A DNA stretch of 60,874 bases. It comes from Bacteroidaceae bacterium. GTDB taxonomy: Bacteria > Bacteroidota > Bacteroidia > Bacteroidales > Bacteroidaceae. Made by a program: the position numbers and the translations under genes. The stretch covers positions 1 through 60,874 of the forward strand of contig JAFTNZ010000015.1 in NCBI GenBank assembly GCA_017451645.1, in the 5' to 3' direction. How positions within the stretch are numbered: the first letter of the stretch is position 1; each line of letters opens with the position of its first letter. The notes beneath the pieces were generated by a model. The model ran no database searches. It saw only the letters and a program-made list of their open reading frames with translations, and was not told where the DNA came from. Below, in pieces: positions 17,413 through 27,246 of the stretch.

Positions 17413-17913
17413 TCAGAATTTGTATGTCACACCGGCATTGAGCATAAACCAAGTATCGTCGATATCTCCACCCGCACTGTTGTACTTGAATTCGACATTG
17501 ATGCCTATTACATCAGTGATTGCATATTCTGCACCTGCACCAGCCTGCCACATGAATTCGTTTACAGAATCCATGCCATCAACATCAAAGCTGAGGTTAG
17601 CAAAACCTACACCCACGGTGGGATATACTACGAATTTTTCACCGATGGGGAACAGATAGTGGCCGTTGATGGTGTAATCCATGGCCGTCAAATCATCCTT
17701 TGCCAGAGTGTAGTTGAAGTTGGCTTCCAAACGGATGGGAGCTGTGATGTTGTAACGGAATTTTGCACCCAAACCGAAATTGTTGAAATCGCTTGCTTTG
17801 TCCCACATACGGTAGTTAGCGTTCAAACCTACTGACATGTCGCCAGCTTCCTGTGCATTGGTTCCACACACCATACTGACCAATGCCATTACTGTCAAGA
17901 AAAATTTCTTCAT
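17413..17913 (-). CDS. Small outer-membrane beta-barrel protein (porin-like)
   Basis: This 166-residue protein has a signal peptide MKKFFLTVMALVSMVCGTNA (cleaved before QEAGD) and alternating beta-strand pattern ending in the C-terminal aromatic ...GVTYKF, the usual signature for insertion by BAM. The size suits an eight-stranded OmpA/OprF-like barrel. No periplasmic domain follows. It is probably a structural or small-pore envelope protein. It appears to be monocistronic. Confidence 0.85.
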   Translation of the reverse strand: MKKFFLTVMALVSMVCGTNAQEAGDMSVGLNANYRMWDKASDFNNFGLGAKFRYNITAPIRLEANFNYTLAKDDLTAMDYTINGHYLFPIGEKFVVYPTVGVGFANLSFDVDGMDSVNEFMWQAGAGAEYAITDVIGINVEFKYNSAGGDIDDTWFMLNAGVTYKF

Positions 17914-18017
17914 TGTTTTACATTTTTTGTTAGTCTTTCTCTACTCTGTTTTGGCTTTTCGAGTTCTGCCTTTTTGTATCTGTGTGATTATTCTAAAATT
18001 TCTTGTATAATTCTTTT

Positions 18018-18989
18018 TCAATATTCGAAGATGTATTCTGTGACACCGGAGTTGTTTTCAGTTTCTATAACTTTGGTGACATAACCGTCCTCGTCGAATT
18101 CATAGTCATAAGTGTATTTGTGGTTATTTCCTTCTGTGATTTCTTTCACAAGATTGGGAGTTGATTTGAACACAAAGGATGCATAGGGAAACATATAGTG
18201 AGCATCCGTAATGAAAAATCCGTTCTTGTTTTTGTACGATGTATATTTGAATGTCAAGACATCTGTATAGGCACTTTCTCCCTCTTGCTTTTCTCTTGAA
18301 GTGTAGGTGGTAAGATTCCCATTTTCGTCGTAAGTGAATTTGTCAAGTGACGTGTAACTTTTTTCATACCAATATTGGTTTTGCTTTAGCCATGCAAGGT
18401 CTTCATCGGAGTACGTGATCTTGTCTTCGATGTACATTTCCGTTAGCCGGTTGTTCGCGTCGTAAGTGAAAGTGCCCGATTTTTCGTATGAAGGTGTGAT
18501 TTTTTTGTCCTCATCAACCCATATTGATGCCTGATATTTGCCTACCAAAGATTGCGGATAGCCATGTTCTCCTAAATTCATGACCACGGGAACACCCTGT
18601 CCGCTCCCGTCTGGTGTCACCGTGTTCATCACAATCTCATCTTTTTTGTAATCGAATGCATAAACTTCGGTATATTTGTCAATTTCATCGTCTGAATAAT
18701 ACTCATAATTAGTCATCGTCATGGATGTGAGTTTGTTGTCTGTCGACGTGAAAAAGGCTTCTGACGTGAGTCTCTTCTCTCCATTTTTCAACAATTCGTA
18801 TCCGGAAATCTTTTGGGCAAACCTATCTGTATCGTAACCTGCCGCAATGGTATTGGAGGAAACCGAACCACTCAATTTCTCATCGTCTTCACTACATGAA
18901 ATGAATCCGGCAGTACTGGCTGTTGTAAAAAAAATGGCCAATAATCCAACCCCTTTCTTAATCTTTTTATCAATATTCTTCATAATCAT
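18018..18989 (-). CDS. Exported lipoprotein with YD-like repeats (DUF4595-like)
   Basis: This 323-residue protein has a lipoprotein signal with GFISCSEDDE at about residues 28-37; Cys32 would be lipidated, and the acidic SEDDE that follows is typical of surface export in Bacteroidetes. The body has repeated units such as FTYDANNRLTEMY, FTYDENGNLTTYT and YEFDEDGYVTKV, like DUF4595/YD-repeat proteins. The first two Met codons are close; the second, at 18983, is equally plausible. A -7 box lies at 19098-19105, leaving a leader of about 100 nt. Function unknown. Confidence 0.8.
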   Translation of the reverse strand: MIMKNIDKKIKKGVGLLAIFFTTASTAGFISCSEDDEKLSGSVSSNTIAAGYDTDRFAQKISGYELLKNGEKRLTSEAFFTSTDNKLTSMTMTNYEYYSDDEIDKYTEVYAFDYKKDEIVMNTVTPDGSGQGVPVVMNLGEHGYPQSLVGKYQASIWVDEDKKITPSYEKSGTFTYDANNRLTEMYIEDKITYSDEDLAWLKQNQYWYEKSYTSLDKFTYDENGNLTTYTSREKQEGESAYTDVLTFKYTSYKNKNGFFITDAHYMFPYASFVFKSTPNLVKEITEGNNHKYTYDYEFDEDGYVTKVIETENNSGVTEYIFEY

Positions 18990-19097
18990 TAATGTATTTA
19001 TTATTTGTTATTTGTTATTTGTTTCTGTTCTACTATATTCTATTCATGGCTTTTCGATTCGGATGCGTTCATCTTCACGAAAATTCCATTTCGGGTG

Positions 19098-19105
19098 CAA
19101 AGATA
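19098..19105 (-). promoter_or_regulatory. -7 box for the lipoprotein gene
   Basis: The minus strand reads TATCTTTG. The leader between it and the start codon contains short tandem AACAAAT units near 19000-19025. Confidence 0.55.
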
Positions 19106-19209
19106 GATGAAATAATTATGGATGTGGTGATTAGATTGTTGTAGGATGCGAACGTATGTGTTGCGAAATATGCAACAAATGGTTCATAATATTTAACAAG
19201 TGCTATAAA

Positions 19210-19416
19210 TCAATTGTTTAATTCGTTGGATAAATCAACAAAGAAATCGTGATTCAAAATGATAGAAATCCGTTTCAAAACAGATGTATCGATACTCTGT
19301 TTTTGAAAAATGCGATAGATGTTGGAGCGATCGCATGATAACTTGCGAGCTAACCAGGAAACACTACGCTCCTGACGTATCAACTCTTCTTTGATTAGTT
19401 CACCAATGTCTTTCAT
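19210..19416 (-). CDS. Small XRE-like helix-turn-helix protein
   Basis: The 68-residue product MKDIGELIKEELIRQERSVS... carries a helix-turn-helix pattern (SVSWLARKLSCDRSNIYRIF, about residues 20-39) followed by LKRISIILNHDFFVDLS, as in the short Bacteroidetes XRE-type regulators. The frame is open for 73 more codons upstream, but that part shows no family resemblance and an unlikely composition, so I start at the ATG on 19416. It may regulate nearby genes; no operator could be assigned. Confidence 0.7.
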   Translation of the reverse strand: MKDIGELIKEELIRQERSVSWLARKLSCDRSNIYRIFQKQSIDTSVLKRISIILNHDFFVDLSNELNN

Positions 19417-19800
19417 TGATAGCTTTTCTGTGTTTGTTTGTGTAAAAAAAAGGCGCAACCATCCATCCTTATTTAAAACTCTCAGGTTACCGCCAAGTGA
19501 CCTCGTACACATAAATAAGCATAAAACAGTCCACGCCCATTGCGTGAACTCATATACACTTATTCTCTGAGTACTTCTGAATGATTTGGCGGTATTCGAG
19601 AGTCTGAGAATAAGAGCTATAAGCTCAATATCCAATAAGTAATAGAATGGGAAACGCTTTTCCTTTGTTCTACTGATTTTATATATTTCGTAGTTGTTTG
19701 CCTTACGGCTTTATTTTTCTTTTTTTTCCTTAAAAAGCCCCCTTGTCCCACTTCGCGTGGGACAGGGGAGCTGAATCAGTCAAAAAACAGACAGGAGGGA
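19417..19800. other. Intergenic stretch between the XRE gene and nifJ
   Basis: Apart from the nifJ terminator at 19730-19768 and the weak upstream frame of the XRE gene, I see no supported feature here. Confidence 0.5.
19730..19768 (-). terminator. Terminator of nifJ
   Basis: Bases 19740-19768 form a GC-rich 12-bp stem (GTCCCAC with GTGGGAC at its core) and the minus strand continues GGGCTTTTT. It lies 32 bp after the nifJ stop. Confidence 0.8.
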
Positions 19801-22800
19801 TTACTCGCTCCAATCCATCTTGGTCATGCGAACGTAAGAGGCGTAGCGCTTCTTGGCCATCTCTTCACAAGCAGCGAAGAGGTCGGCAGCTTCTGCGGGG
19901 AATTGCTTCATCACAGAGGCGAAACGTACCTCACCCTTCAGGTAGTCTTGGAAGCCATCCCACTGAGGCTCCTTAGAGTCGAGTGAGAACGGATTCTTAC
20001 CCTCAGCCTCGAGAGCGGGGTTGTAGCGCCACAAGTGCCAGTAACCGCATGCTACAGCAGCAGCTTCCTCAGCCTGTGCCTTACCCATACCCTTCTTCAA
20101 ACCGTGGTTGATACAGGGTGCGTAAGCGATGATGATAGAAGGACCGGGATATGCCTCTGCCTCACGGATAGCCTTCAAGCACTGAGCCTGGTCGGCACCC
20201 ATAGCAATCTGAGCTACATAAACGTAACCATAGGTAGTGGCAATCATACCGAGGTCTTTCTTGCGAACGCGCTTACCTGAAGCAGCAAACTTGGCGATGG
20301 CTCCGAGCGGAGTAGCCTTAGATGACTGACCACCGGTGTTAGAGTAAACCTCAGTGTCGAGTACGAGGATGTTCACGTCTTCACCAGAAGCAATCACGTG
20401 GTCGAGACCGCCGTAACCGATGTCGTAAGAAGCACCGTCGCCACCGATAATCCACTGAGAACGCTTAACGAGGTAGTGGCTCAGTTCGGCCAACTTGGCG
20501 CACTTGTCGCAACCGTTGGCAACACCAGCTTCAATCATGGGCTTCAGCTTGGCGGCAGCTGCCTTAGAGGCTTCTGCATCTTCCTTACCGTCAATCCACT
20601 CCTGAGCGGCGGCCTTGAACTCAGCAGGTGTGCAATCGCAAGCGATGGCCTCTGTCAAGATAGCCTCTACGCGGGCCTTCATCTTCTTGTTGGCTAAAAC
20701 CATACCAAGACCGAACTCGCAGAAGTCCTCGAACAAAGAGTTTGCCCAAGCAGGACCTTGCCCCTTTTCGTTAGTAGTATAAGGAGTTGAAGGAATTGAA
20801 CCTGAGTAGATAGAAGAACATCCGGTAGCGTTGGCCACGATTTCACGATCACCGAAGAGCTGAGAAATCAGCTTCACGTACGGAGTTTCACCACAACCTG
20901 AGCAGGCACCTGAGAACTCGAACAAAGGAGTAGCGAACTGAGAGTTCTTCGGACTTTGTTTGATGTCAACAAGGTCTTGCTTGCTCTTCACGTTCTTCAC
21001 GCAGTAATCCCAGTTAGCAGCTTCGCCGAGCTCGCCTTCCAGGGGAACCATCTTGAGGGCAGGACCAGTCTTGGGGAATCCGGGACATACGTCAACACAG
21101 TTACCGCAACCCAAGCAATCCATAACGCCTACCTGCATGCGGAACTTCATACCCTTCATAGTGGCAGGAGCCTTCACCTCGATAGTAGCGGCGTTCAAAC
21201 CGGCTGCTTCAGTTTCATCCATAACAAACGGGCGGATACAAGCGTGAGGACAAACGAAAGCACACTTGTTACACTGGATACAGTTTTCTGCAGTCCAAGT
21301 CGGAACAAATGCTGCTACACCGCGCTTCTCGTAAGCGGCAGTACCCTGAGGCCATGTACCATCTTCAATACCCTTGAAGGCAGAAACGGGGAGCAAGTCA
21401 CCATTCTGAGCGTTGATAGGACGAACGACTTCGTTGATGAATGCGGGATCGTTGTTAGCCTCTTTCTCGTCAGCGGGGAGGTTAGCCCAAGCGGCATCAA
21501 CGGGGAGCTGCTTGTACTCGCCACCACGGTCAACGGCTGCGTAGTTCTTGTTAACGATATCTTCACCCTTCTTGCCATAAGACTTCACGATGAACTTCTT
21601 CATCTGCTCGATAGCGAGGTCAACGGGGATAACCTCAGTGATGCGGAAGAATGCACTCTGGAGGATGGTGTTGGTACGGTTGCCAAGACCGATTTCCTGA
21701 GCAATCTTAGTAGCATTGATATAGTAAACGGTGATGTTGTTTTCAGCGAAGTACTTCTTCACATTGTTAGGCAAGTTAGCGGCCAACTCATCGCCTTCCC
21801 AGATAGTGTTCAACAGGAAGGTTCCGTTCTTCTGAAGACCACGTGTTACGTCGTACATCTTCAGGTAAGCCTGTACGTGGCAAGCTACGAAGTTGGGTGT
21901 AGTCACCAAATAAGTTGAACGGATAGGAGTGTCACCGAAACGGAGGTGAGAGCAAGTGAAACCTCCTGACTTCTTGGAGTCGTAAGAGAAGTATGCCTGG
22001 CAATGCTTGTTGGTGTTGTCACCGATAATCTTCACAGAGTTCTTGTTGGCACCTACAGTACCGTCGGCACCAAGACCGAAGAATTTGGCCTGGAACATAC
22101 CTTCGCCACCCATGGCAATCTCTTCCTTCTGAGGAAGTGAAGTGAAGGTAACGTCATCAACGATACCGATAGTGAAGTGGTTCTTCGGCTCGTTCAATGC
22201 GAGGTTCTCATATACAGAAAGAATCTGTGCAGGAGTAGTATCGTTTGAACCGAGTCCGTAACGACCACCCACGATAACGGGAGCATCAGGCTGTCCGTAG
22301 AAGCACTCCTTAACATCGAGGTAAAGAGGTTCGCCGTTAGCACCGGGCTCTTTAGTGCGGTCGAGAACTGCAATGCGCTTAGCAGTCTTAGGCACAGCAG
22401 CCAAGAAGTGCTTAGCAGAGAAGGGACGATAGAGGTGTACGCTTACCATACCTACCTTTTCGCCCTGAGCGGTCAGATAGTCGATAGCCTCGCGAGCTGC
22501 TTCAGTAGCAGAACCCATGAGGATGATAACGCGCTCAGCATCTTCAGCACCGTAGTAGTTGAAGAGGCCATACTTACGACCGGTGATTTCAGAAATCTTG
22601 TCCATGTACTCTTCTACGATAGCGGGCACGTTTTCGTAGTAGTTGTTGCAGGATTCGCGATGAGCGAAGAATGTATCGGGGTTTTCGGCCATACCGCGGG
22701 CAACGGGCTTCTCGGGAGTGAGGGCACGGTTACGGAATTCAGCCAAAGCCTGCTGGTCGATCAGCGGAGCGAGGTCTTCGTTCTCGAGCATCTCAATCTT

Positions 22801-23349
22801 CTGGATTTCATGAGAAGTACGGAAACCGTCGAAGAAGTTCAAGAAAGGAACACGGCTCTTGATAGTAGCCAAATGAGCTACACCGGCCAAGTCCATAACT
22901 TCCTGCACTGAACCTTCGGCCAACATGGCGAAGCCTGTCTGACGACAAGACATTACGTCCTGATGGTCACCAAAGATACAGAGGGCATGAGAAGCCAATG
23001 TACGAGCTGACACGTGGAATACGCAGGGAAGGAACTCACCGGCAATCTTGTACATGTTAGGGATCATCAAAAGAAGACCCTGAGATGCGGTGTAAGTTGA
23101 AGTCAACGCACCTGCCTGAAGTGAACCGTGAACAGCACCAGCGGCACCACCTTCAGATTGCATTTCCTGTACCAACACAGTTTCGCCGAAGATATTCTTG
23201 CGGCCCTGTGCAGCCCACTCATCTACGTATTCTGCCATAGTAGATGACGGAGTGATGGGGTAGATAGCTGCTACTTCGCTGAACATATACGAGATATGAG
23301 CGGCAGCCTGGTTACCATCACACGTGATAAACTTTTTTTCTTTAGCCAT
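19801..23349 (-). CDS. nifJ: Pyruvate:ferredoxin (flavodoxin) oxidoreductase
   Basis: This 1182-residue protein is the single-chain homodimeric PFOR that converts pyruvate and CoA to acetyl-CoA, CO2 and reduced ferredoxin in the cytoplasm of anaerobes. It shows YPITPSSTMAE near residue 31, a 2[4Fe-4S] ferredoxin domain with CIQCNKCAFVCP and CLGCGNCVDVCP (about 690-760), a cluster/TPP region with CSGCGETPYV, and the TPP-Mg motif GGDGASYDIGYGG. Length matches the family. Its terminator is clear. No standard -7 box was found upstream in the AT-rich leader. Confidence 0.98.
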   Translation of the reverse strand: MAKEKKFITCDGNQAAAHISYMFSEVAAIYPITPSSTMAEYVDEWAAQGRKNIFGETVLVQEMQSEGGAAGAVHGSLQAGALTSTYTASQGLLLMIPNMYKIAGEFLPCVFHVSARTLASHALCIFGDHQDVMSCRQTGFAMLAEGSVQEVMDLAGVAHLATIKSRVPFLNFFDGFRTSHEIQKIEMLENEDLAPLIDQQALAEFRNRALTPEKPVARGMAENPDTFFAHRESCNNYYENVPAIVEEYMDKISEITGRKYGLFNYYGAEDAERVIILMGSATEAAREAIDYLTAQGEKVGMVSVHLYRPFSAKHFLAAVPKTAKRIAVLDRTKEPGANGEPLYLDVKECFYGQPDAPVIVGGRYGLGSNDTTPAQILSVYENLALNEPKNHFTIGIVDDVTFTSLPQKEEIAMGGEGMFQAKFFGLGADGTVGANKNSVKIIGDNTNKHCQAYFSYDSKKSGGFTCSHLRFGDTPIRSTYLVTTPNFVACHVQAYLKMYDVTRGLQKNGTFLLNTIWEGDELAANLPNNVKKYFAENNITVYYINATKIAQEIGLGNRTNTILQSAFFRITEVIPVDLAIEQMKKFIVKSYGKKGEDIVNKNYAAVDRGGEYKQLPVDAAWANLPADEKEANNDPAFINEVVRPINAQNGDLLPVSAFKGIEDGTWPQGTAAYEKRGVAAFVPTWTAENCIQCNKCAFVCPHACIRPFVMDETEAAGLNAATIEVKAPATMKGMKFRMQVGVMDCLGCGNCVDVCPGFPKTGPALKMVPLEGELGEAANWDYCVKNVKSKQDLVDIKQSPKNSQFATPLFEFSGACSGCGETPYVKLISQLFGDREIVANATGCSSIYSGSIPSTPYTTNEKGQGPAWANSLFEDFCEFGLGMVLANKKMKARVEAILTEAIACDCTPAEFKAAAQEWIDGKEDAEASKAAAAKLKPMIEAGVANGCDKCAKLAELSHYLVKRSQWIIGGDGASYDIGYGGLDHVIASGEDVNILVLDTEVYSNTGGQSSKATPLGAIAKFAASGKRVRKKDLGMIATTYGYVYVAQIAMGADQAQCLKAIREAEAYPGPSIIIAYAPCINHGLKKGMGKAQAEEAAAVACGYWHLWRYNPALEAEGKNPFSLDSKEPQWDGFQDYLKGEVRFASVMKQFPAEAADLFAACEEMAKKRYASYVRMTKMDWSE

Positions 23350-23433
23350 AATCTAATATAAATTAATAGGTTTGTATTATTTTTCTTTATAATCTTTATA
23401 ATTTTATAATAAAAATATGTTCATTTTTCTTTC

Positions 23434-24618
23434 TCAGAAGAGGAAACCGAAAAGCCATAGCGGTATTTGGTTGCCATGCCCTACTTCCGCCTTGTGCATC
23501 GCGTAGCAGATAGAGGGATTGTTCTTTGGAATCCGATACCCTTCAGGGCAGATGCGGAAAGAGAGTTTTTCGTCGACAAGGAATGAAGTGCCCTTGTCCC
23601 CTTTATTCACCTTGTGGTCCTTCCATAACATGTTCAGGAAGAACGTTTCGAGCACGTGTTGTTCATCTACCTTCACTGGATAGATGCTATACATCAGGTT
23701 GGTGTTGTGCATCATGATACGGGCAGGCTTTTTGGGAAATTCGTCTCCCTTGCTATAGACCATATTGATGAGCCGTGCATCGGCCAGGTACTTGATATAG
23801 TTCATGACGGTGGCTCTCGATGTCTTTATATCAGTGGCCAATTGGCTGACATTGGGGGCTACAGGACCATCTACAGCAAGCAGATAGAGCAATTTTTTGA
23901 TTTTGGAGAGGTATTTCAACTCAATCTGTTTGATGAGCAGGATGTCTACCTCTATCATCATGTTCATTGTCTTGAGCAGATTTTCCGAAAAATTCCGTTT
24001 TTCGAGGAAAAAGGGGTAGAACCCGTGATGCAAATAGTCCTGAAAATAATCCGACGGACGGACTTTCGGGAGTATGGTCTTGATGATGTGCTCGTGATTG
24101 TTGAGGATATCATCGAGTGTGTATGCCGGGAAATTGCACCCCGTTTGCAAATTGAGGAATTCGCGGAAAGAGAATCCGCGCAGATTGTACGACTTTACTA
24201 TGCCGTTCAGCTCAGGATTCTCCTCCTTGAGTCGCATGACAGACGAACCGGTGAAGACAATCTTCAATCCTGGATAACGGTCGTAGCATTGGCGGAGTTC
24301 GCGACTCCAATCGGGTTGTTTGAAGACTTGGTCAATGAGTAACACACGTCCGCCCCGCTTTTGGAATTCTCCGGCAAAATCGGCAATGCCCCTTCCCTGA
24401 AAATAGAAATTGTTCAGATTGATGTAAAGACAAGAGCGGTCGGTGCCATATTTCTCTTTGGCATATTGAAGCAGGAAGGTGGTTTTCCCCACCCCACGGG
24501 TTCCCTTGATACCTATCAGACGGTCGCTCCAATCGATTTCATCCATCAAGTCGCGTCGTACCAACGTGTTGCTGATATGCTCTACAAGGTAGTTATGTGT
24601 GCGGTAAAAAACTTCCAT
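23434..24618 (-). CDS. AAA ATPase with DUF4143-type C-terminal domain
   Basis: This 394-residue protein has Walker A GTRGVGKTT (about 39-47), a Walker B-like VLLIDQV (about 92-98), sensor-like FTGSS, a winged-helix stretch near 255-285 (VSQLATDIKTSRATVMNYI) and a DUF4143-like C-terminus. Gln replaces the usual acidic residue after the Walker B Asp, so hydrolysis may be weak. Such ATPases are numerous in Bacteroidales with unknown role. It is probably its own unit, upstream of nifJ on the same strand with an 84-bp gap. Confidence 0.85.
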   Translation of the reverse strand: MEVFYRTHNYLVEHISNTLVRRDLMDEIDWSDRLIGIKGTRGVGKTTFLLQYAKEKYGTDRSCLYINLNNFYFQGRGIADFAGEFQKRGGRVLLIDQVFKQPDWSRELRQCYDRYPGLKIVFTGSSVMRLKEENPELNGIVKSYNLRGFSFREFLNLQTGCNFPAYTLDDILNNHEHIIKTILPKVRPSDYFQDYLHHGFYPFFLEKRNFSENLLKTMNMMIEVDILLIKQIELKYLSKIKKLLYLLAVDGPVAPNVSQLATDIKTSRATVMNYIKYLADARLINMVYSKGDEFPKKPARIMMHNTNLMYSIYPVKVDEQHVLETFFLNMLWKDHKVNKGDKGTSFLVDEKLSFRICPEGYRIPKNNPSICYAMHKAEVGHGNQIPLWLFGFLF

Positions 24619-24728
24619 TCCCGAGATATTTTATCCTTGTTCATGTAATTCGTGTGCAAAGGTAATAAGAATTCCATTATTTGCAAAGTGGGGTTAGCAA
24701 AATATTTATTTTAATCTTAACTTTTTTG

Positions 24729-24736
24729 TATCTTTG
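24729..24736 (+). promoter_or_regulatory. -7 box for the 24768-25970 gene
   Basis: TATCTTTG lies 31 bp before the ATG at 24768 and inside the longer open frame, which rules out the upstream Met as start. Confidence 0.6.
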
Positions 24737-24767
24737 CGGCCAATTAACAGATTTTAGCGCATATGGC

Positions 24768-25970
24768 ATGAATATATATATCTTCAATCCCGATAATGAC
24801 TTGGCATTGGCTAACGGTGACACCAACTATCTGCCCCCACGCAATGTGAGGCTAATGACGGTGGATCTGGCCATGCTTCCCGCGTGGTATTCACAACCGT
24901 CGGACAAGGTTATCCTCCCTGATAGCGAGGCGATTTGCAGTTTTAGTAAAACTTTACCAAATCATGCATGCCTGTTTGAAAATAAATGGATTACGGATTC
25001 TGAAGCCATCCCGGATGCTACGCTTTGCCCTTGGGGGTGGAATCCGGCATTGGTCAAGCGATTGGCCTCGCGTGGGGTCAGTACTGAACGGTTGCCTTCA
25101 GAAGACGTGATGAGGGTTTGGAGGCAATTGTCGAGCCGGAGCAATGCCGTATCAGTGTTGGCCGCCATCAAAGAACGTTTGGGAGGAAAGCATCCGTTGA
25201 TGGGCGAGTCGTGGATGTGTAACACCGAAGCAGAGGTGGCTTCGTTGGTGAATACCCTCCCACACACGATGTTGAAGGCGCCTTGGAGCGGTAGTGGCAA
25301 GGGATTGAGGCGTGGTATGGCTGGAGGCTATCGTTCTCCGTTGAGCGGATGGTGTGTACGGACGTTGGAGCGACAGGGAGCTGTTGTCGTAGAGCCTTTG
25401 TATGATAGTAAGGTGTGCGATTTTGCCATGGAGTTTTATGTACACACTCAGGAAAAAAAAGCCGAATTTGTGGGGTATTCTCTCTTCGTTACCAATGCCA
25501 ATGGGGCCTACGAAGGCAATATCCTGATGAATGATGCGGAGATTGAGGAGTATCTTATACACTCTGTTCCCTGTGAGACGCTATACGCTGTGCGCGATGT
25601 GTTGGCTGACGAACTTGTCCGTCGTTTCGCCCCCTCTGGATATCAGGGTTATGTGGGAGTGGATATGATGATTTGCTCTTCATCACTTTTGCATCCGTGT
25701 GTGGAGATAAATCTGCGTATGAACATGGGGGTGGTGAGTCACCTGCTTTACGAACGTTGGATGATGCCTGGCACAAAGGGGCGTTTTGTAGTTGAATACT
25801 ACCCTACTCCTGAGAAGTTAGCCGACATGCATCACCAACGGATGGAGCAACATACACCCGTATGGGCAACCGATGGACGTATCTGCTCCGGCTACTTGCC
25901 ACTCACCCCCATTGGAAAGCAAACACACTATTTGGCGGCCATGATGGTAGGTGATGAATTCTGCAGATAG
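24768..25970 (+). CDS. Conserved Bacteroidales protein, ATP-grasp-like
   Basis: The 400-residue product begins MNIYIFNPDNDLALANGD. I recognise it only as a conserved Bacteroidales protein. LKAPWSGSGKGLRRG near residue 198, VVEPLYDSKVCDFAMEFYV near 235 and PCVEINLRMNMGV near 325 look like the nucleotide-binding loop, central strand and metal-binding E-x-N of an ATP-grasp ligase, so a ligase activity is plausible but unproven. The start follows from the promoter at 24729-24736. It has no operon partner. Confidence 0.65.
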   Translation: MNIYIFNPDNDLALANGDTNYLPPRNVRLMTVDLAMLPAWYSQPSDKVILPDSEAICSFSKTLPNHACLFENKWITDSEAIPDATLCPWGWNPALVKRLASRGVSTERLPSEDVMRVWRQLSSRSNAVSVLAAIKERLGGKHPLMGESWMCNTEAEVASLVNTLPHTMLKAPWSGSGKGLRRGMAGGYRSPLSGWCVRTLERQGAVVVEPLYDSKVCDFAMEFYVHTQEKKAEFVGYSLFVTNANGAYEGNILMNDAEIEEYLIHSVPCETLYAVRDVLADELVRRFAPSGYQGYVGVDMMICSSSLLHPCVEINLRMNMGVVSHLLYERWMMPGTKGRFVVEYYPTPEKLADMHHQRMEQHTPVWATDGRICSGYLPLTPIGKQTHYLAAMMVGDEFCR

Positions 25971-26021
25971 AAAGGGTTAGCCTTCGCCCTGTCGTCCTCA
26001 GAATAGCAGAGACGTTAATAG

Positions 26022-27188
26022 CTATTCACTTGTCACTTCATTGGCAAGTGGAATGGTAAAACTGAATGTAGAACCTTCTCCTAAAACGGATTCCAAATAG
26101 ACTTCTCCACCATTTTTTCGGGCGAAATCCTGACAGAGGAGCAACCCTAAGCCTGAACCTTCTTCATTATTAGTGCCGTATTTGCTGAAATGCGTGGCTG
26201 TATGGAATAATTTGGCCTGATCTTCTTCGCTGATTCCACACCCAAAATCGCGTACGCTCACACGGGCAAATGAATCTCCTTCAGACTTGACAGATACAAT
26301 GATACGTTCGCCTGAATTGCTGAATTTGATAGCATTGCTCAGAAAATTACGGAGTACGGTTTTGAACATGTCGATGTCGGCATAAACGTTCAAAGCCTCG
26401 CAATTACCCATCTCGATGCGTATGTTTTTGGCTTCGGCTACCATGCGGAATACCTCAATGACGGAGATTACAATCTCGTCTACAAGGAATTTTTGTGCAA
26501 CAACATTCAGTCTTCCTACTTGACTTTTTGTCCATTTCAACAAATTGTCCAACAGGGCAAATACCTCTTCTGCCTGTGTGTTTACCATCGAGAGCATATT
26601 GTGTACATCTTCGCCTACGGTGTCAGGTGAAACCGTTTCCGTGAGCATGTTGAGCACCATCTTTACCGTGCTCATGGGTGAACGCAAATCGTGAGCTATT
26701 ACCGAATAGAGCTTGTCGCGACCTGCAATAGTGCGTTGCAACTCTTCGTTTTGCTGGCAAATGAGGCGTTTGGCAGCTACCAACGAAAGTTGGTATTTTA
26801 CACGGACAATGAGCACCTCTTTATTGAAAGGTTTGGATATGAAATCGTTTGCTCCCATACGGAAACCACGCACAATATCCTCGGAAGTATTGAGAGCTGT
26901 CAGGAAAATAATGGGTATTTCCGATGTGTCAGTCTCCGAACGTAGTATCTGTGCGGCCTCATATCCGGTCATACCTGGCATCATCACATCAAGCAAGATG
27001 AGGTCAGGATGCTCCGTATGTGCTATTTCAATGGCCGTTTTACCATCTGACGCCGTGACAACTTGAAATTTCTCGTTACTCAGCATCACTTTCAGTAGCA
27101 ATACGTTGGGCATAACATCGTCCACTACCAATATTTTATAGTCTGACGGATTGATGTCCACCGTCATATTGTTCGTATATTCAGCCAT
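26022..27188 (-). CDS. Receiver-histidine kinase hybrid
   Basis: This 388-residue protein has an N-terminal receiver (about 18-135; DD pair in VVDDVMPN, phosphoacceptor in LILLDVMMP, K in ISKPFN) followed by a HisKA domain with SVIAHDLRSPMS (about 162-173) and a HATPase domain with NFLSNAIKFS, DFGCGI and GSGLGL. No sensor or membrane segment is present, so it is cytoplasmic and receives its signal through the receiver. It lies 58 bp downstream of the UDP-glucuronate decarboxylase gene on the same strand and may share its transcript. Confidence 0.92.
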   Translation of the reverse strand: MAEYTNNMTVDINPSDYKILVVDDVMPNVLLLKVMLSNEKFQVVTASDGKTAIEIAHTEHPDLILLDVMMPGMTGYEAAQILRSETDTSEIPIIFLTALNTSEDIVRGFRMGANDFISKPFNKEVLIVRVKYQLSLVAAKRLICQQNEELQRTIAGRDKLYSVIAHDLRSPMSTVKMVLNMLTETVSPDTVGEDVHNMLSMVNTQAEEVFALLDNLLKWTKSQVGRLNVVAQKFLVDEIVISVIEVFRMVAEAKNIRIEMGNCEALNVYADIDMFKTVLRNFLSNAIKFSNSGERIIVSVKSEGDSFARVSVRDFGCGISEEDQAKLFHTATHFSKYGTNNEEGSGLGLLLCQDFARKNGGEVYLESVLGEGSTFSFTIPLANEVTSE

Positions 27189-27246
27189 AATGACTTTTTT
27201 TCTATGCTATAATATGTATCTCCTTTTTTCAATCGAACCTATGATG

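Noticed and set aside
19417-19635. N-terminal extension of the XRE-like protein
   Set aside because: Open by chance; composition and lack of family match argue for the short form.
20956-21918. 320-codon open frame on the plus strand
   Set aside because: Antisense to nifJ, whose ferredoxin and TPP motifs cover the same DNA.
24681-24767. N-terminal extension with hydrophobic segment of the 24768-25970 protein
   Set aside because: A -7 promoter box lies inside this stretch, so it should not be translated; the conserved protein begins at 24768.
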